Assembly (NCBI GenBank): GCA_963665915.2
Contig: CAXXSG010000001.1
Coordinates: forward strand, 1 to 64,000
DNA length: 64,000 bases
Direction of reading: 5' to 3'
DNA from: JAFGRU01 sp963665915
GTDB taxonomy: Bacteria > Desulfobacterota > Desulfuromonadia > Desulfuromonadales > JAAYDE01
Shown one piece after another: positions 1-8,340 of this stretch. A program made the translations under genes and the position numbers. The stretch's first letter is position 1; every line of letters starts with the position of its first letter. Under the pieces are notes generated by a model. It ran no database searches and was not told the DNA's origin. It saw only the letters and a list, made by a program, of their open reading frames with translations.

Positions 1-114
1 TATCCCGGAGCCTGGGCAACCTACTTTGGATGGTTCAGCTGTATTATCTTCACAGTCATGACTGGTCTCATGATTGCCGCCCGTATCTTCAAAATTAAAC
101 TTGGTGGCGGATAA
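1..114 (+). CDS. Nramp-like transporter, C-terminal end (partial)
   Basis: This is an open frame from the window edge to TAA, encoding the last 37 residues of a membrane protein. It matches the C-terminus of the complete transporter at 6729-8216: both carry YPGAWATYFGWFSC followed by a hydrophobic helix. It is therefore the 3' end of a paralogue whose body lies outside the window. The two paralogues point toward each other across about 6.6 kb. A strong terminator follows immediately. Substrate cannot be told from this fragment. Confidence 0.85.
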   Translation, partial: YPGAWATYFGWFSCIIFTVMTGLMIAARIFKIKLGGG

Positions 115-124
115 GTTTGATTGA

Positions 125-162
125 AAAAAATGCGCCGGGAAATTTTCCCGGCGCATTTTTTC
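125..162 (+). terminator. Rho-independent terminator of the partial transporter gene
   Basis: Inverted repeat TGCGCCGGGAA / TTCCCGGCGCA at 131-155 is followed by a T run. It lies 16 bases after the stop codon. Confidence 0.9.
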
Positions 163-182
163 TTCCCTTAAACCTCAAGCTT
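158..182 (+). repeat. 25-bp direct repeat, copy 1
   Basis: Positions 158-182 are identical to 6703-6727 in the same orientation (core CTTCCCTTAAACCTCAAG). Each copy sits just beyond the 3' end of one of the two Nramp-like genes. Those genes face each other, so the repeat is not simply part of a duplicated gene end. Confidence 0.8.
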
Positions 183-190
183 GTCCAGTC

Positions 191-225
191 CTAAGGGGTC
201 GTTTCCAGGACGACCCCTTTTTTTC
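191..225 (+). terminator. Second terminator hairpin
   Basis: AAGGGGTCGT (193-202) pairs with ACGACCCCTT (210-219) and is followed by seven T. It lies about 40 bases after the first terminator, so readthrough is doubly blocked before the Cache gene. Confidence 0.8.
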
Positions 226-329
226 AGCCACCTCTGCACTTGTATAAAATTCATTCAATTCCGCCGTTACGGCGCGATAGATTCGCCTTTCTAAATTGTC
301 TCACCAAAACACCAAAGGAGAAAACTTTC

Positions 330-896
330 ATGATGAAAAAGATGTTTGTTTCCGGCCTGACCACCCTCTTTATCCTTCTTGTCACCATCAGCCTCTCTTT
401 CGCTGAAGCCGCTCCGCAACAAGTTATTGATCTTGCCAACGCGAAACTTGCCGCTATCGGAACCGATGCGGTCCTGGTGGATGCCGTTAAAGCCGAAAAC
501 GCCAAAGGTAAATCCATGGCCGACATCGAAGCGATGGACACCAAATGGAAAGGCGATGCCGGCGTTGCCGACTACATGAAAGACATCATGGATTCCGCTG
601 CAGGAAAACGCCTTGCTGAACTTCGCGACAGCGAACCGTACCTGGTGGAACTCTTCCTTATGGACAACCAGGGGGCCAACGTTGCCATGAGTGACAAAAC
701 CTCTGACTACTGGCAGGGAGACGAAGCAAAATTCAAGAAATCTTATAACGGCGGCCAGGGTGCTGTATTTGTCGATGACGTGGAATTCGACAAAAGCGCA
801 CAGGCTTATCTGGTTCAGGTTTCCGTTCCTGTCAAAGATGGGGACACGGTCATCGGCGCCATTACCTTCGGCGTAGATGTCGAAAAGGTTAAATAA
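330..896 (+). CDS. Exported single Cache-type ligand-binding protein
   Basis: The frame encodes 188 residues. ATG at 330 is chosen because AAAGGAG (314-320) lies nine bases upstream; the frame opens further upstream but without a ribosome site. Residues 1-27 form a signal peptide ending near SFAEAAP. The rest looks like a small Cache/PDC sensor fold: a long N-terminal helix, then a sheet region with YLVELFLMDNQGANVAMS and a closing segment VSVPVKDGDTVIGAITFGVD. No membrane anchor, HAMP or output domain follows, so it is probably a free periplasmic sensor or binding subunit. Ligand and partner are unknown. It is a single-gene unit bounded by terminators on both sides. Confidence 0.75.
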   Translation: MMKKMFVSGLTTLFILLVTISLSFAEAAPQQVIDLANAKLAAIGTDAVLVDAVKAENAKGKSMADIEAMDTKWKGDAGVADYMKDIMDSAAGKRLAELRDSEPYLVELFLMDNQGANVAMSDKTSDYWQGDEAKFKKSYNGGQGAVFVDDVEFDKSAQAYLVQVSVPVKDGDTVIGAITFGVDVEKVK

Positions 897-924
897 TCAT
901 ATTAATCAAGAGTTTAATTTAAAA

Positions 925-956
925 AGCGCCGGGGAAGTCCCCCCGGCGCTTTTTTT
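925..956 (+). terminator. Terminator of the Cache-protein gene
   Basis: AGCGCCGGGG (925-934) pairs with CCCCGGCGCT (941-950), followed by a T run. Confidence 0.9.
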
Positions 957-984
957 CCTTTATTCTCAAGCCTATATCAAACCG

Positions 985-1016
985 AGAGGCCCTCCCCAGA
1001 ACGGCCTCTTTTTTTA
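985..1016 (+). terminator. Second, tandem terminator
   Basis: AGAGGCC (985-991) pairs with GGCCTCT (1003-1009), followed by eight T. With the hairpin at 925-956 it repeats the double-terminator arrangement seen at 125-225. Confidence 0.75.
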
Positions 1017-1098
1017 TTTGAACAACTATTTCAGCCGGTTTGAAGCACCCTTCACTCCCATGCTAGAATAGAGTGAAACTCAGAGGAAGGGAGGCCAT

Positions 1099-3179
1099 AT
1101 GACACACAATTCCGGATTAAGCAAACACACTAACCGCCTCATCAGCGAAAAAAGTCCCTATCTCCTCCAACATGCCCACAACCCTGTCGATTGGTATCCG
1201 TGGGGTGAGGAGGCCTTTGGCAGGGCAGCTTTGGAAGACAAACCGGTTTTTCTCTCCATCGGCTACTCCACCTGCCACTGGTGCCACGTGATGGAAAAGG
1301 AATCCTTTGAGGATGATGACGTCGCATCTGTAATTAATGAACACTTTATCCCGATCAAGGTCGACCGTGAAGAGCGCCCCGACATCGACAATACCTACAT
1401 GAATGTCTGTCAAATGTTGACAGGTGGGGGCGGATGGCCTTTAAGCATCTTTTTGACTCCCCAAAAAAAACCCATTTATACCGCAACTTACATTCCAAAG
1501 AACAATAAACATGGAAACCCTGGAATTATTTTCCTGCTGCAGAAAATCTCGGAAGCCTGGAAGGAAAAACGGAGTGAAATAGAGGAAAGTGGCGACAGCC
1601 TGATCGATAACCTGCAACGGATTGAGAGTATGCCGCGTGAGGAAATGCCTGTTAATGACGAGCCCCTGAGCACCGCTCTTCACTATTTCAAAGAAAGCTA
1701 CGATTCCGGCCGGGAGGCTTCGGGCAAGCACCTAAGTTTCCCATGGCCCATAATTTTCTCCTTCTTTTTCGACTCTGGGATCGTTTTGCAGATGGAGAGG
1801 CCAAAACCATGACACTGGAAACACTCAGGGCTATCCGTAAGGGAGGAATTTATGACCAGCTTGGAGGTGGAGTTCACCGTTATTCCGTGGACAGGGAGTG
1901 GCTTGTGCCTCACTTTGAAAAAATGTTGTACGATCAGGCCCTATTGACACTTGCAGCGGTCGAAGCTTTTCAGGTCAGCCATGACCACTTCTTTTCCGAA
2001 ATGGCGGAAGATATTCTCAACTACGTCCTGAAAAACCTCACCCACTCGAAGGGAGGCTTCTTCTGCGGCGAGGATGCCGATTCGGAAGGGCGCGAGGGGA
2101 CCTTTTATATCTGGGATAAAAAGGAAATCCTGCAAATTCTCGGAGAAAAATTTGGAGATATTTTCTGTCAAATTCACGGGGTCACGGAAAAAGGAAACTT
2201 TGAGGGGAGCAACATTCTCCATCAACCCAAATCTCAGAAGGAGATAGCTAAAGTATCCGGGTTATCACACAGAGAATTGAAGGTGGGCCTTCAGGAGGCG
2301 CGCCAGACACTTCTGAGTCTTCGTGATAAAAGGGAACACCCGTTTCTCGATGATAAAATCCTCAGTGGCTGGAATGGCTTGGTCATTGCCGCCTTGTGCC
2401 GGGCCGGCTCAACCCTTGAAAACCAATCCATGATTCAAGCTGCCCGGAGAAGCGCCGATTTTATTCTTGCAAATCTTTATGATGAAAAAAAGAAGCGCCT
2501 GCTACGCCGCTGGCGCAAGGACGATGCGGCCATTCCCGCTTTTCTTGAGGATTACAGCTTTTTCTGTTGGGGCCTGACCGAACTGTACATGAGCAGCTTC
2601 GACAGCCACTATCTGCGGAAGGCTTTGCAACTGACGGCTGAGATGGAAGAGCTTTTCAACGATGGGAATAATGGGCTTTACGACACCGCGGCAGACGCCG
2701 AGTTCATCCTGACCAGAGGGAAAAATAGCCAGGATACGGCCCTGCCGTCGGGATCTTCGGTAGCTGTCCTGAATCTGGTTCGCCTCGGTCGCCTGAGTGG
2801 AGACCTGGACATGGTGGCCCGTGGGGAAAAACACCTGGCCGCTCTCTACTCGGAATATTTTCACCAGCCCGTCGCCTACACATTCCTTCTGACGGCTCTC
2901 GACTCTGTCCTGGGACCTTCCCATGAACTTGTCATCGCAACTTCAAAAGAAGAATCCTCCGCCGAAAATCTTCTCAACGGCTTCTTCAGAGGCTTTTTCC
3001 CGCGCACAGTCCTCCATAGCTACGCGCCCGATAACCAGAACCTGGCTGATATCGCCCCCCTTGTCCGCGGGAAAACCGCTATCAATGGCCTGCCCACGGC
3101 CTATGTCTGTTCTAATAGCGGCTGCCAGCCGCCAACAACGGAACTGAAAGAGATGCTGCGCTTGCTGGAAAGTATTTGA
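1099..3179 (+). pseudogene. YyaL/DUF255 thioredoxin-domain protein, frameshifted
   Basis: Two overlapping frames together encode a protein of about 693 residues, the usual length of the YyaL/SSP411 (DUF255) family. The first frame (from ATG 1099, RBS AAGGGAGG) has the thioredoxin-like N-terminus with SPYLLQHAHNPVDWYPWG and STCHWCHVM. The second supplies the alpha/alpha-barrel half beginning near FPMAHNF. The family's expected GGFG-APKFPM stretch is recovered only if one G is added at about 1711-1715 (CCGGGAGG read as CCGGGGAGG). So a one-base deletion separates the halves. Either the gene is broken or the base was lost in sequencing. Family function is poorly defined; no operon partner is seen. 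Confidence 0.85.
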
Positions 3180-3237
3180 GGCGTTGATTTCCAGGGATAT
3201 TCATATGGAAATGGACGAATGTGGACTAACATTGTGC

Positions 3238-3399
3238 TAGTGTCCCGTTTGGTTAGTCGTTTCAATGAATTCTGAGAGATTTTGGTTGTTACCAAGGCGC
3301 ACCGACGCAGGCCTAGCGGGGCCTAAGCCGAGAAGGTGGAACGCTGGCAACAACCAAAAGGGCCAGATTGGTGAAAACGATTAACCGCACGGGACACTA
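3238..3399. mobile_element. MITE-like palindromic element with TA target duplication
   Basis: Ends GTGTCCCG (3240-3247) and CGGGACAC (3390-3397) are perfect inverted repeats, each flanked by TA (3238-3239, 3398-3399). The similarity continues inward: GGTTAGTCGTTT against the reverse complement of AAACGATTAACC. An inner pair, TTTTGGTTGTTACC / GCAACAACCAAAAG, makes the whole 158 bp a long imperfect palindrome. No ORF fits inside. A TA duplication with short TIRs is typical of IS630/Tc1-mariner-derived MITEs; that family link is inference. A diverged relative is at 52344-52504. Confidence 0.75.
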
Positions 3400-3405
3400 T
3401 ATCTT

Positions 3406-4251
3406 CTAAGGGGCAGGAACATCGATTTTCCTGGTATATCCCCGGACATCTCCTAGGTCGAGGACGTTTTCGACAATACCTCTCCAAGGGCGTCCATTTT
3501 GATCCAAACAAGCATAGATATGCCCTCCGCCGGTATCAAAAACATCCGCATCCACTGTAACCTTTAAAAGCGGGCGGCAGGATTTGAAAAAATCACGACC
3601 CGATTTGCTTGCAGGCGAGGCGACCTCAATCATGATATCCGAATTCCCGCCGCGGGCAAAGGTCGGCAAAATCAGTGGCTCCTGGGTCATTGTCCTGCCA
3701 TACACACCTCTTCGCAAGTTATACAAAGTGGTCAGAATATCCGCAGGTGGATTGTCCCCTGTCATGACAAAAGATTCTCGCTTGCTCTCCTTGCCATCCC
3801 TGAAGCGAATATAATCAATTTTTTTCTCTATATAATCAAATGCATAGCTTTTTTTCCAGATGCGGATTTTTTCCCCTTTCCCTTTAATTTTCAGGGACTC
3901 GTATTTTAAGGTCCGAAATCTGTCATTTTCCTCCAGTTCCATGGTAGATACGTACTTCTGGCGGCGATAACCGGTCAGCCAGGCAGCTACCCCGAGAGTT
4001 CTGGCCTCCAGAGCGGCTTTAAAGGTACCCTCCTGATCCCCCCTTTCAAAAGACAAGTGGGCTTCGGCCAACTGATCGAACCATAAAAAACCAATATCAT
4101 ATACCAGGCTTTCCCCGACCAGAGCGCTAATATCCCTGACCGGCAGAGAGACTTCCCCCGTATAGGCACGGCCTGGAAACATCCCCATCAAAAAAACAAG
4201 CACACCAAGGACGAATATTTCCAACTTCTTCTGCACCTGTGAACCTTTCAT
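3406..4251 (-). CDS. DUF3108 exported protein
   Basis: The protein has 281 residues, with a hydrophobic signal segment at about 10-30 (LEIFVLGVLVFLMGMFPGRA). The mature part matches the DUF3108 pattern of periplasmic beta-rich proteins: GESLVYDIGFLWFDQLAEAHLSF, a YRRQKYVSTMEL strand region and a DNPPADILTTLYNLR segment. Biochemical function is unknown. Its ATG overlaps the stop of the upstream antiporter by four bases (ATGA), so the two are translationally coupled. Downstream lies the MITE-like element, with no obvious terminator between. Confidence 0.8.
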   Translation of the reverse strand: MKGSQVQKKLEIFVLGVLVFLMGMFPGRAYTGEVSLPVRDISALVGESLVYDIGFLWFDQLAEAHLSFERGDQEGTFKAALEARTLGVAAWLTGYRRQKYVSTMELEENDRFRTLKYESLKIKGKGEKIRIWKKSYAFDYIEKKIDYIRFRDGKESKRESFVMTGDNPPADILTTLYNLRRGVYGRTMTQEPLILPTFARGGNSDIMIEVASPASKSGRDFFKSCRPLLKVTVDADVFDTGGGHIYACLDQNGRPWRGIVENVLDLGDVRGYTRKIDVPAP

Positions 4252-5189
4252 CGGAAAAGGACTCCAATAAACAGGAGATATCCTCCCAGGAGAATCAGTC
4301 CTCTCGCCCGGGACAGGAATAATTTGGGCAGGACCAAAGGAACAAGACCTATGCTGAAAAACAGCATTATCGGAAATTCAAACCGGAGGAGGGACGGATC
4401 GACAGCAATTGGGCGAATCATGGGGCATAGCCCCAGAACAAACAAAACATTAAAAATGTTGCTCCCGATGACGTTGCCAATACTGATTTCCGCCTCCCCC
4501 TTCCATGCGCTTACCATAGAGGCAGCCAACTCTGGAAGACTGGTGCCCAGGGCAACGACGCTCATGCCGATCACCAATTCCGTAATCCCGAAGGCCCGAG
4601 CCATGGTTACGGCAGACCGGACCATCAGTTCAGCGCCAATACCAAGACCGACAATCCCGCCTACGATTTTCATCCAATCGACGCCACGGATTTTTGTTTT
4701 TACCCGGCTCTTCTCGTCCGAACCCGCCTTGAGTCCGGCCAGTTTCCGAACACTCATCAGGCAATACCCCAGGAATGCCAGAAGAAAGCAGAAAAGAATC
4801 AATCCATTGGTAAAACTGAGTTGACCATCCAGGCAGAAAAAATACAACAGGAGCGAAGAGAATATCATAAAGGGGACCTCCCTTTTCAAGATTCCCTGTG
4901 GCAGGATAAAGCCTGAGAGCAGCGCTGAACTTCCCAGAATCAAACCGATATTGGCTATATTAGAACCAATAATATTGCCGACGGCTATTGCGGAAGAGCC
5001 CTTAACGGCCGCAGAAAGAGAGACCATCAACTCCGGCATGCTGGTCGCAAAGGCAACGACTGTCATGCCGACAATAATAGGACGAATCCCCAGCGCAAGA
5101 GCGACCCGTGAACTCCCCGTCACCAGGGATTCGGCCCCAAAATAAAGGAGAAATAGTCCTACCCAGAATAAAATAAAGGCAACCAGCAT
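4248..5189 (-). CDS. Calcium/sodium antiporter, CaCA family (YrbG-like)
   Basis: The protein has 313 residues and about ten hydrophobic helices. It contains both signature alpha-repeats of the CaCA exchanger superfamily: ATSMPELMVS with AVGNIIGSNIANIG in the first half, and GTSLPELAAS with SIGNVIGSNIFNVL in the second. The acidic residue in each PEL motif is the known cation-binding position. It exchanges Na+ (or H+) for Ca2+ across the inner membrane by family knowledge. It is coupled to the DUF3108 gene by a 4-bp overlap. The start ATG at 5189 has only a weak ribosome site. Confidence 0.92.
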   Translation of the reverse strand: MLVAFILFWVGLFLLYFGAESLVTGSSRVALALGIRPIIVGMTVVAFATSMPELMVSLSAAVKGSSAIAVGNIIGSNIANIGLILGSSALLSGFILPQGILKREVPFMIFSSLLLYFFCLDGQLSFTNGLILFCFLLAFLGYCLMSVRKLAGLKAGSDEKSRVKTKIRGVDWMKIVGGIVGLGIGAELMVRSAVTMARAFGITELVIGMSVVALGTSLPELAASMVSAWKGEAEISIGNVIGSNIFNVLFVLGLCPMIRPIAVDPSLLRFEFPIMLFFSIGLVPLVLPKLFLSRARGLILLGGYLLFIGVLFR

Positions 5190-5311
5190 TTTTCAGTCCG
5201 AGAAAATTGAACCTCTTTGAGTTTTTCTGTTTCTAATAACCATCCATCCAAGGAATGACCCTCATCCAACGAACAGTTCATCGCAAATGAAGGGAACCTG
5301 TCTGATACTCC

Positions 5312-5340
5312 TTGACTTATTATCATGGCCTCAATAGAAT
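5312..5340 (+). promoter_or_regulatory. Sigma-70-type promoter of the ArsR-family gene
   Basis: TTGACT (5312-5317) and TAGAAT (5335-5340) are separated by exactly 17 bases. Transcription would start near 5347, about 45 bases before the gene. Confidence 0.75.
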
Positions 5341-5368
5341 TTGTTTTATTTATTCATATAAACAAATT
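5338..5368 (+). promoter_or_regulatory. Candidate operator (inverted repeat)
   Basis: AATTTGTTT (5338-5346) and AAACAAATT (5360-5368) form a perfect 9-bp inverted repeat. It overlaps the -10 element and start site of the adjacent ArsR-family gene. Position suggests autorepression; binding is inferred. Confidence 0.5.
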
Positions 5369-5391
5369 TCTTAGAGGGTGGAGAACAACTG

Positions 5392-5715
5392 ATGGGTGAA
5401 GTCAATTTTGATCGCTTGGGAAATTACGACCGCGAAGCTGAAATCCTAAAAGTCCTGGGACACCCCGTCCGGCTGAGGATTGTCGCAGGATTGATGTCCC
5501 AAAGCTGTAATGTCAAAAAAATATGGGAATGTCTTGAACTTCCTCAGGCGACCGTATCTCAACATCTTGCTCTTCTGAAGAATAAAGGAATTATTGAAGG
5601 GCAACGTGACGGGGTAGAAGTTTTCTATCGTGTCGTATCTGAAACAGTCAAGGAAATCGTTATATCCCTCCTCAACAGCCGGGAGCAGAACCAGGCAAAA
5701 TCCCCACAGGATTGA
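5392..5715 (+). CDS. ArsR/SmtB-family transcriptional regulator
   Basis: The protein has 107 residues, the usual size. The winged helix-turn-helix is clear: LKVLGHPVRLRIVAGL (start of the domain), the recognition helix region ELPQATVSQHLALLKNKG and the wing GQRDGVEVFYRV. Two cysteines (SCNVKKIWEC) lie near the helix where ArsR metal sites occur, but the classic ELCVCDL spacing is absent, so a metal signal is not established. GTGGAG precedes ATG 5392. It has its own promoter and probable operator, and stands alone, convergent with bioW. The target genes are unknown. Confidence 0.9.
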   Translation: MGEVNFDRLGNYDREAEILKVLGHPVRLRIVAGLMSQSCNVKKIWECLELPQATVSQHLALLKNKGIIEGQRDGVEVFYRVVSETVKEIVISLLNSREQNQAKSPQD

Positions 5716-5779
5716 AAAAGCATTTCTGTTCTCGACAGTTAAAGAATTCTTTTCTAAAAAAAACTCAGCTCATCATAAT

Positions 5780-6559
5780 TTAGCGGATGATCCCGATTTT
5801 ATCGATAAGCAGGACCTCGGATTCCAGATAACGGGTCATCAAATCCAAATCAAAACCACTGGAACGTACAAAAATAACCCGTCCTCCGACCTCATTCCCG
5901 GTGGAGCGGATAAAAGGGAAATAGACACAACCCAACTCCGGTGTAGAGATAGATCCACCCGTCTCAAAGGGATCATTGGACCAGTTAATTTCCCCGACAA
6001 ATCCGGGCAAACCCATCATTTTAGCTGAAAGAACCAGGTTATCCTGAAGCTTCCGGGTGTCAAGATCAATGCCTTGAAGTCTTGCACGTAATTTTTCTTC
6101 AACATGGCTGGCCAGATCCACCCTTCCGATCCAGACCCCCTCCCGCATGCCCGGGTTCAAAAGCTCACCGGTGAAAGAATCAAGCAGAAAAGCTCCAGCA
6201 ACACTTTCCCCCCCTCTCCCATAAGCTCTTCTCAGAAGGTTCACCGCAGCATTTAAAGCGTTAAAAGACACACCGGCCTGGGAAAGAATGTTTCGAGCTG
6301 TATTACGGCCTTCCTGGAAATTTTTTACCCGGAGAAAAATAAAGTCCGGCAAACGAGCGGAACTGAAATTGAAATGTTCAAGCTTGTCAATACTAACCTG
6401 GACGGAGTCAAGTTGACCTTTCCCCTTCGATACGGCCCGCCCCACCAGTTCCTGAGATATTGCGTCAATTTCGTCATACAGGCCAAGGCGTTCCGCTCCG
6501 CAAAGGTGGTTCTTTTGATACCTGGCCAGCATTTTAATGCAATATAAATTTTCTTCCAT
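5780..6559 (-). CDS. bioW: 6-carboxyhexanoate-CoA ligase (pimeloyl-CoA synthetase)
   Basis: The protein has 259 residues, the same length as Bacillus subtilis BioW as I remember it. Matching landmarks run in order: CGAERL near the N-terminus (GGERL in BioW), KGKGQLDSVQVSI, GAFLLDSFTGELL followed by REGVWIGRVD, and late INWSNDP. BioW makes pimeloyl-CoA from pimelate, CoA and ATP, the entry to biotin synthesis. No other bio gene is in the window, so it is an orphan here. The ribosome site before ATG 6559 is weak. It converges with the ArsR gene. Confidence 0.82.
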   Translation of the reverse strand: MEENLYCIKMLARYQKNHLCGAERLGLYDEIDAISQELVGRAVSKGKGQLDSVQVSIDKLEHFNFSSARLPDFIFLRVKNFQEGRNTARNILSQAGVSFNALNAAVNLLRRAYGRGGESVAGAFLLDSFTGELLNPGMREGVWIGRVDLASHVEEKLRARLQGIDLDTRKLQDNLVLSAKMMGLPGFVGEINWSNDPFETGGSISTPELGCVYFPFIRSTGNEVGGRVIFVRSSGFDLDLMTRYLESEVLLIDKIGIIR

Positions 6560-6628
6560 GGTTGTAATCTATCATGGAGTCAGGTATTTAGAAACCAAAG
6601 ATGGAAAAGTTGCAGTCAAATTGTTCAG

Positions 6629-6671
6629 ATAAAAAAACCGGCTGTCAACCCCAGGTTGTCAACAGCCGGTT
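6629..6671 (-). terminator. Terminator of the Nramp-like gene
   Basis: On the minus strand AACCGGCTGT (6671-6662) pairs with ACAGCCGGTT (6645-6636), with an inner CAACC/GGTTG stem, followed by seven T. Confidence 0.88.
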
Positions 6672-6702
6672 AATGAAACATCAGATTAGATTTATAACTT
6701 TA

Positions 6703-6727
6703 TTTTCTTCCCTTAAACCTCAAGCTT
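6703..6727 (+). repeat. 25-bp direct repeat, copy 2
   Basis: Identical to 158-182. It lies directly after the stop codon of the minus-strand transporter, between the gene and its terminator. Confidence 0.8.
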
Positions 6728-6728
6728 A

Positions 6729-8216
6729 TCAGCCAATATTGACTTTGAAGACACGTGCGGCGATCATAAGAGCCGTCATGAGGGTGAAGACAAAACAGCT
6801 GAACCATCCGAAGTAGGTCGCCCAGGCTCCAGGATAGTAATCCTTGTCTTCCTTGTTGATAACGGTGAAGCAGTACCAGAGATTGAGGAAAAAGATGACC
6901 GGCGCTACGAAGTAAGCAAGGGCAGAGGCCACGAGAACCAACCATACTGGCTTGGGCAGACCGATGATAATGGCACTCGATGTAACAACCGTCCAGAGCA
7001 TGGTTATCCTGTAAATGTTGTATTCGGAATACCATTTGCTTTTCTTCTCAGGGGTTAGGTCGGCACGGTCAACGCCGGACAGGTCAGCGGTGCATTTGAA
7101 GATGTTGCGGCAGCAGGCGCCGACTACGCGAGGCCAACCGTCGATGTAGTTGAACGCGGTGGAGAAGGTGGCAGCCAGTGCACCGAGGATGAAGACAACC
7201 ATCATCCAGGCGCCAATACTTTCGGTAAAGATCTTGGCGATTTCGCCCATGACCGCTTTCCCCTTAACTTCACTGGGGTACATCCAGACAGCAGCCAGAA
7301 CCAGGTAGATGAATGCCACGAGGAAGGAGATCCAGTGGCCGAATGCAAAGTCGTAGTTCCCGATCTTGAACCAGCGGCGAGCATATTCCTGGGTTTTGGA
7401 AGGCAGTGCCGAGATGTTCATGGCCAGGTCTTTTTTTGTGGAACTGAAAGGATCGAAAAGGGGCATTTTGCCTGATTCTTCCAGGATCCGGCGAACATAT
7501 GCCATCCCTTTTTTCTTGGCTTTCCCCCACTCGGAAGCCTGGACGGAAACGTCGATACCGGTCGGCAGCAGGCCGAAGAAGCCGGCTACAATCAGCCAGG
7601 AGCCGGAAGGCATATCAAAGATGAAGAAGTGAGCCATCTTGGCCATGGGAGCCGGGTTGACGAAGTAGACGACAATGGAAGAAACGACCAGGGCGCCGGC
7701 GCATACTTTGGTGACGTTTTCAACTGCGCTGTAGTTTCCGTAGAGAATTACGTAAGCGGAAACAATGGCAACGGCTACAGCGTAACCCCAGAGGGGGATC
7801 GGAAGTCCAAAATGCACACTGAAGAGATAGTAAAAGACTGCGGCACAAGCGACCAGACGGCCAGCCTCACCGATAGCGCATTGGACAATGGTAATAACCA
7901 TGACGTACCAGAGGGGCCACTTGCCAGGCGCGCAGCCGTAGGCGTCCATCATACTCATGCCGGTGGCGTTGGTGAAGCGAAAGGCCATCTGGAAGCCGTA
8001 ATATTTAAAGATGTAACAAATCGGGAGTGTCCAGAGGAGAGCGTAGGCGAAGCGTCCACCAGCAGTCGGACAGGTGACAAGATGGCTGGTTCCAATCCCG
8101 GTCATCATGAGAATGAGACCGGGGCCGAAATGTTTAAACATTGACATCGGATCCATCGCTGGTGGTTCCAGCTGGTCCAGTTCTTCGCAATTAAGAATTA
8201 TATTTTCATCCGCCAT
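6729..8216 (-). CDS. Nramp-like membrane transporter
   Basis: The protein has 495 residues and about eleven hydrophobic helices. ATG 8216 (MADENIIL) is the start because AAGGAAAGGA precedes it; the frame opens further upstream only through a later insertion. The N-terminal FGPGLILMMTGIGTSHL aligns with the GPG start of Nramp helix 1, but the metal-binding DPGN of true Nramp proteins is absent, and so is the helix-6 MPH motif (GLLPTGIDVS instead). It thus belongs to the wider Nramp/APC fold with a different or unknown substrate. It lies downstream of porB but behind a terminator and its own duplicated leader. A paralogue ends at 114. Confidence 0.75.
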   Translation of the reverse strand: MADENIILNCEELDQLEPPAMDPMSMFKHFGPGLILMMTGIGTSHLVTCPTAGGRFAYALLWTLPICYIFKYYGFQMAFRFTNATGMSMMDAYGCAPGKWPLWYVMVITIVQCAIGEAGRLVACAAVFYYLFSVHFGLPIPLWGYAVAVAIVSAYVILYGNYSAVENVTKVCAGALVVSSIVVYFVNPAPMAKMAHFFIFDMPSGSWLIVAGFFGLLPTGIDVSVQASEWGKAKKKGMAYVRRILEESGKMPLFDPFSSTKKDLAMNISALPSKTQEYARRWFKIGNYDFAFGHWISFLVAFIYLVLAAVWMYPSEVKGKAVMGEIAKIFTESIGAWMMVVFILGALAATFSTAFNYIDGWPRVVGACCRNIFKCTADLSGVDRADLTPEKKSKWYSEYNIYRITMLWTVVTSSAIIIGLPKPVWLVLVASALAYFVAPVIFFLNLWYCFTVINKEDKDYYPGAWATYFGWFSCFVFTLMTALMIAARVFKVNIG

Positions 8217-8249
8217 AACAACAATCCTTTCCTTCGAGTCTAATACCTG
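8191..8249 (-). repeat. Leader repeat A, copy 1 (includes the transporter start)
   Basis: This 59-bp block holds the ribosome site, ATG and first eight codons of the transporter. It is identical to 8452-8510. Confidence 0.9.
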
Positions 8250-8340
8250 ATGAAAGCTTCTTTGGTCCAACCCGCGTTCGTGGCCGACCTGGACCACGCA
8301 AACGCGGTCGAGGGTCAACCAAGCAACCCGTCTTTGGCAT
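8250..8340. repeat. Palindromic insert in the transporter leader
   Basis: This 91-bp segment separates repeat A copy 1 from repeat B copy 1. The second unit has only 16 bases at the same place. The insert can fold on itself through nested pairs: TTGGT/ACCAA, ACCC/GGGT, CCGCGTT/AACGCGG and CGTGG/CCACG, spanning about 8261-8322. That looks like a REP- or MITE-type insertion into one copy after duplication. No protein is encoded. Confidence 0.6.

Noticed and set aside
5190..5391. Divergent promoter for the CaCA antiporter
   Set aside because: A clear -35/-10 pair was found only for the rightward ArsR gene; nothing convincing reads leftward.
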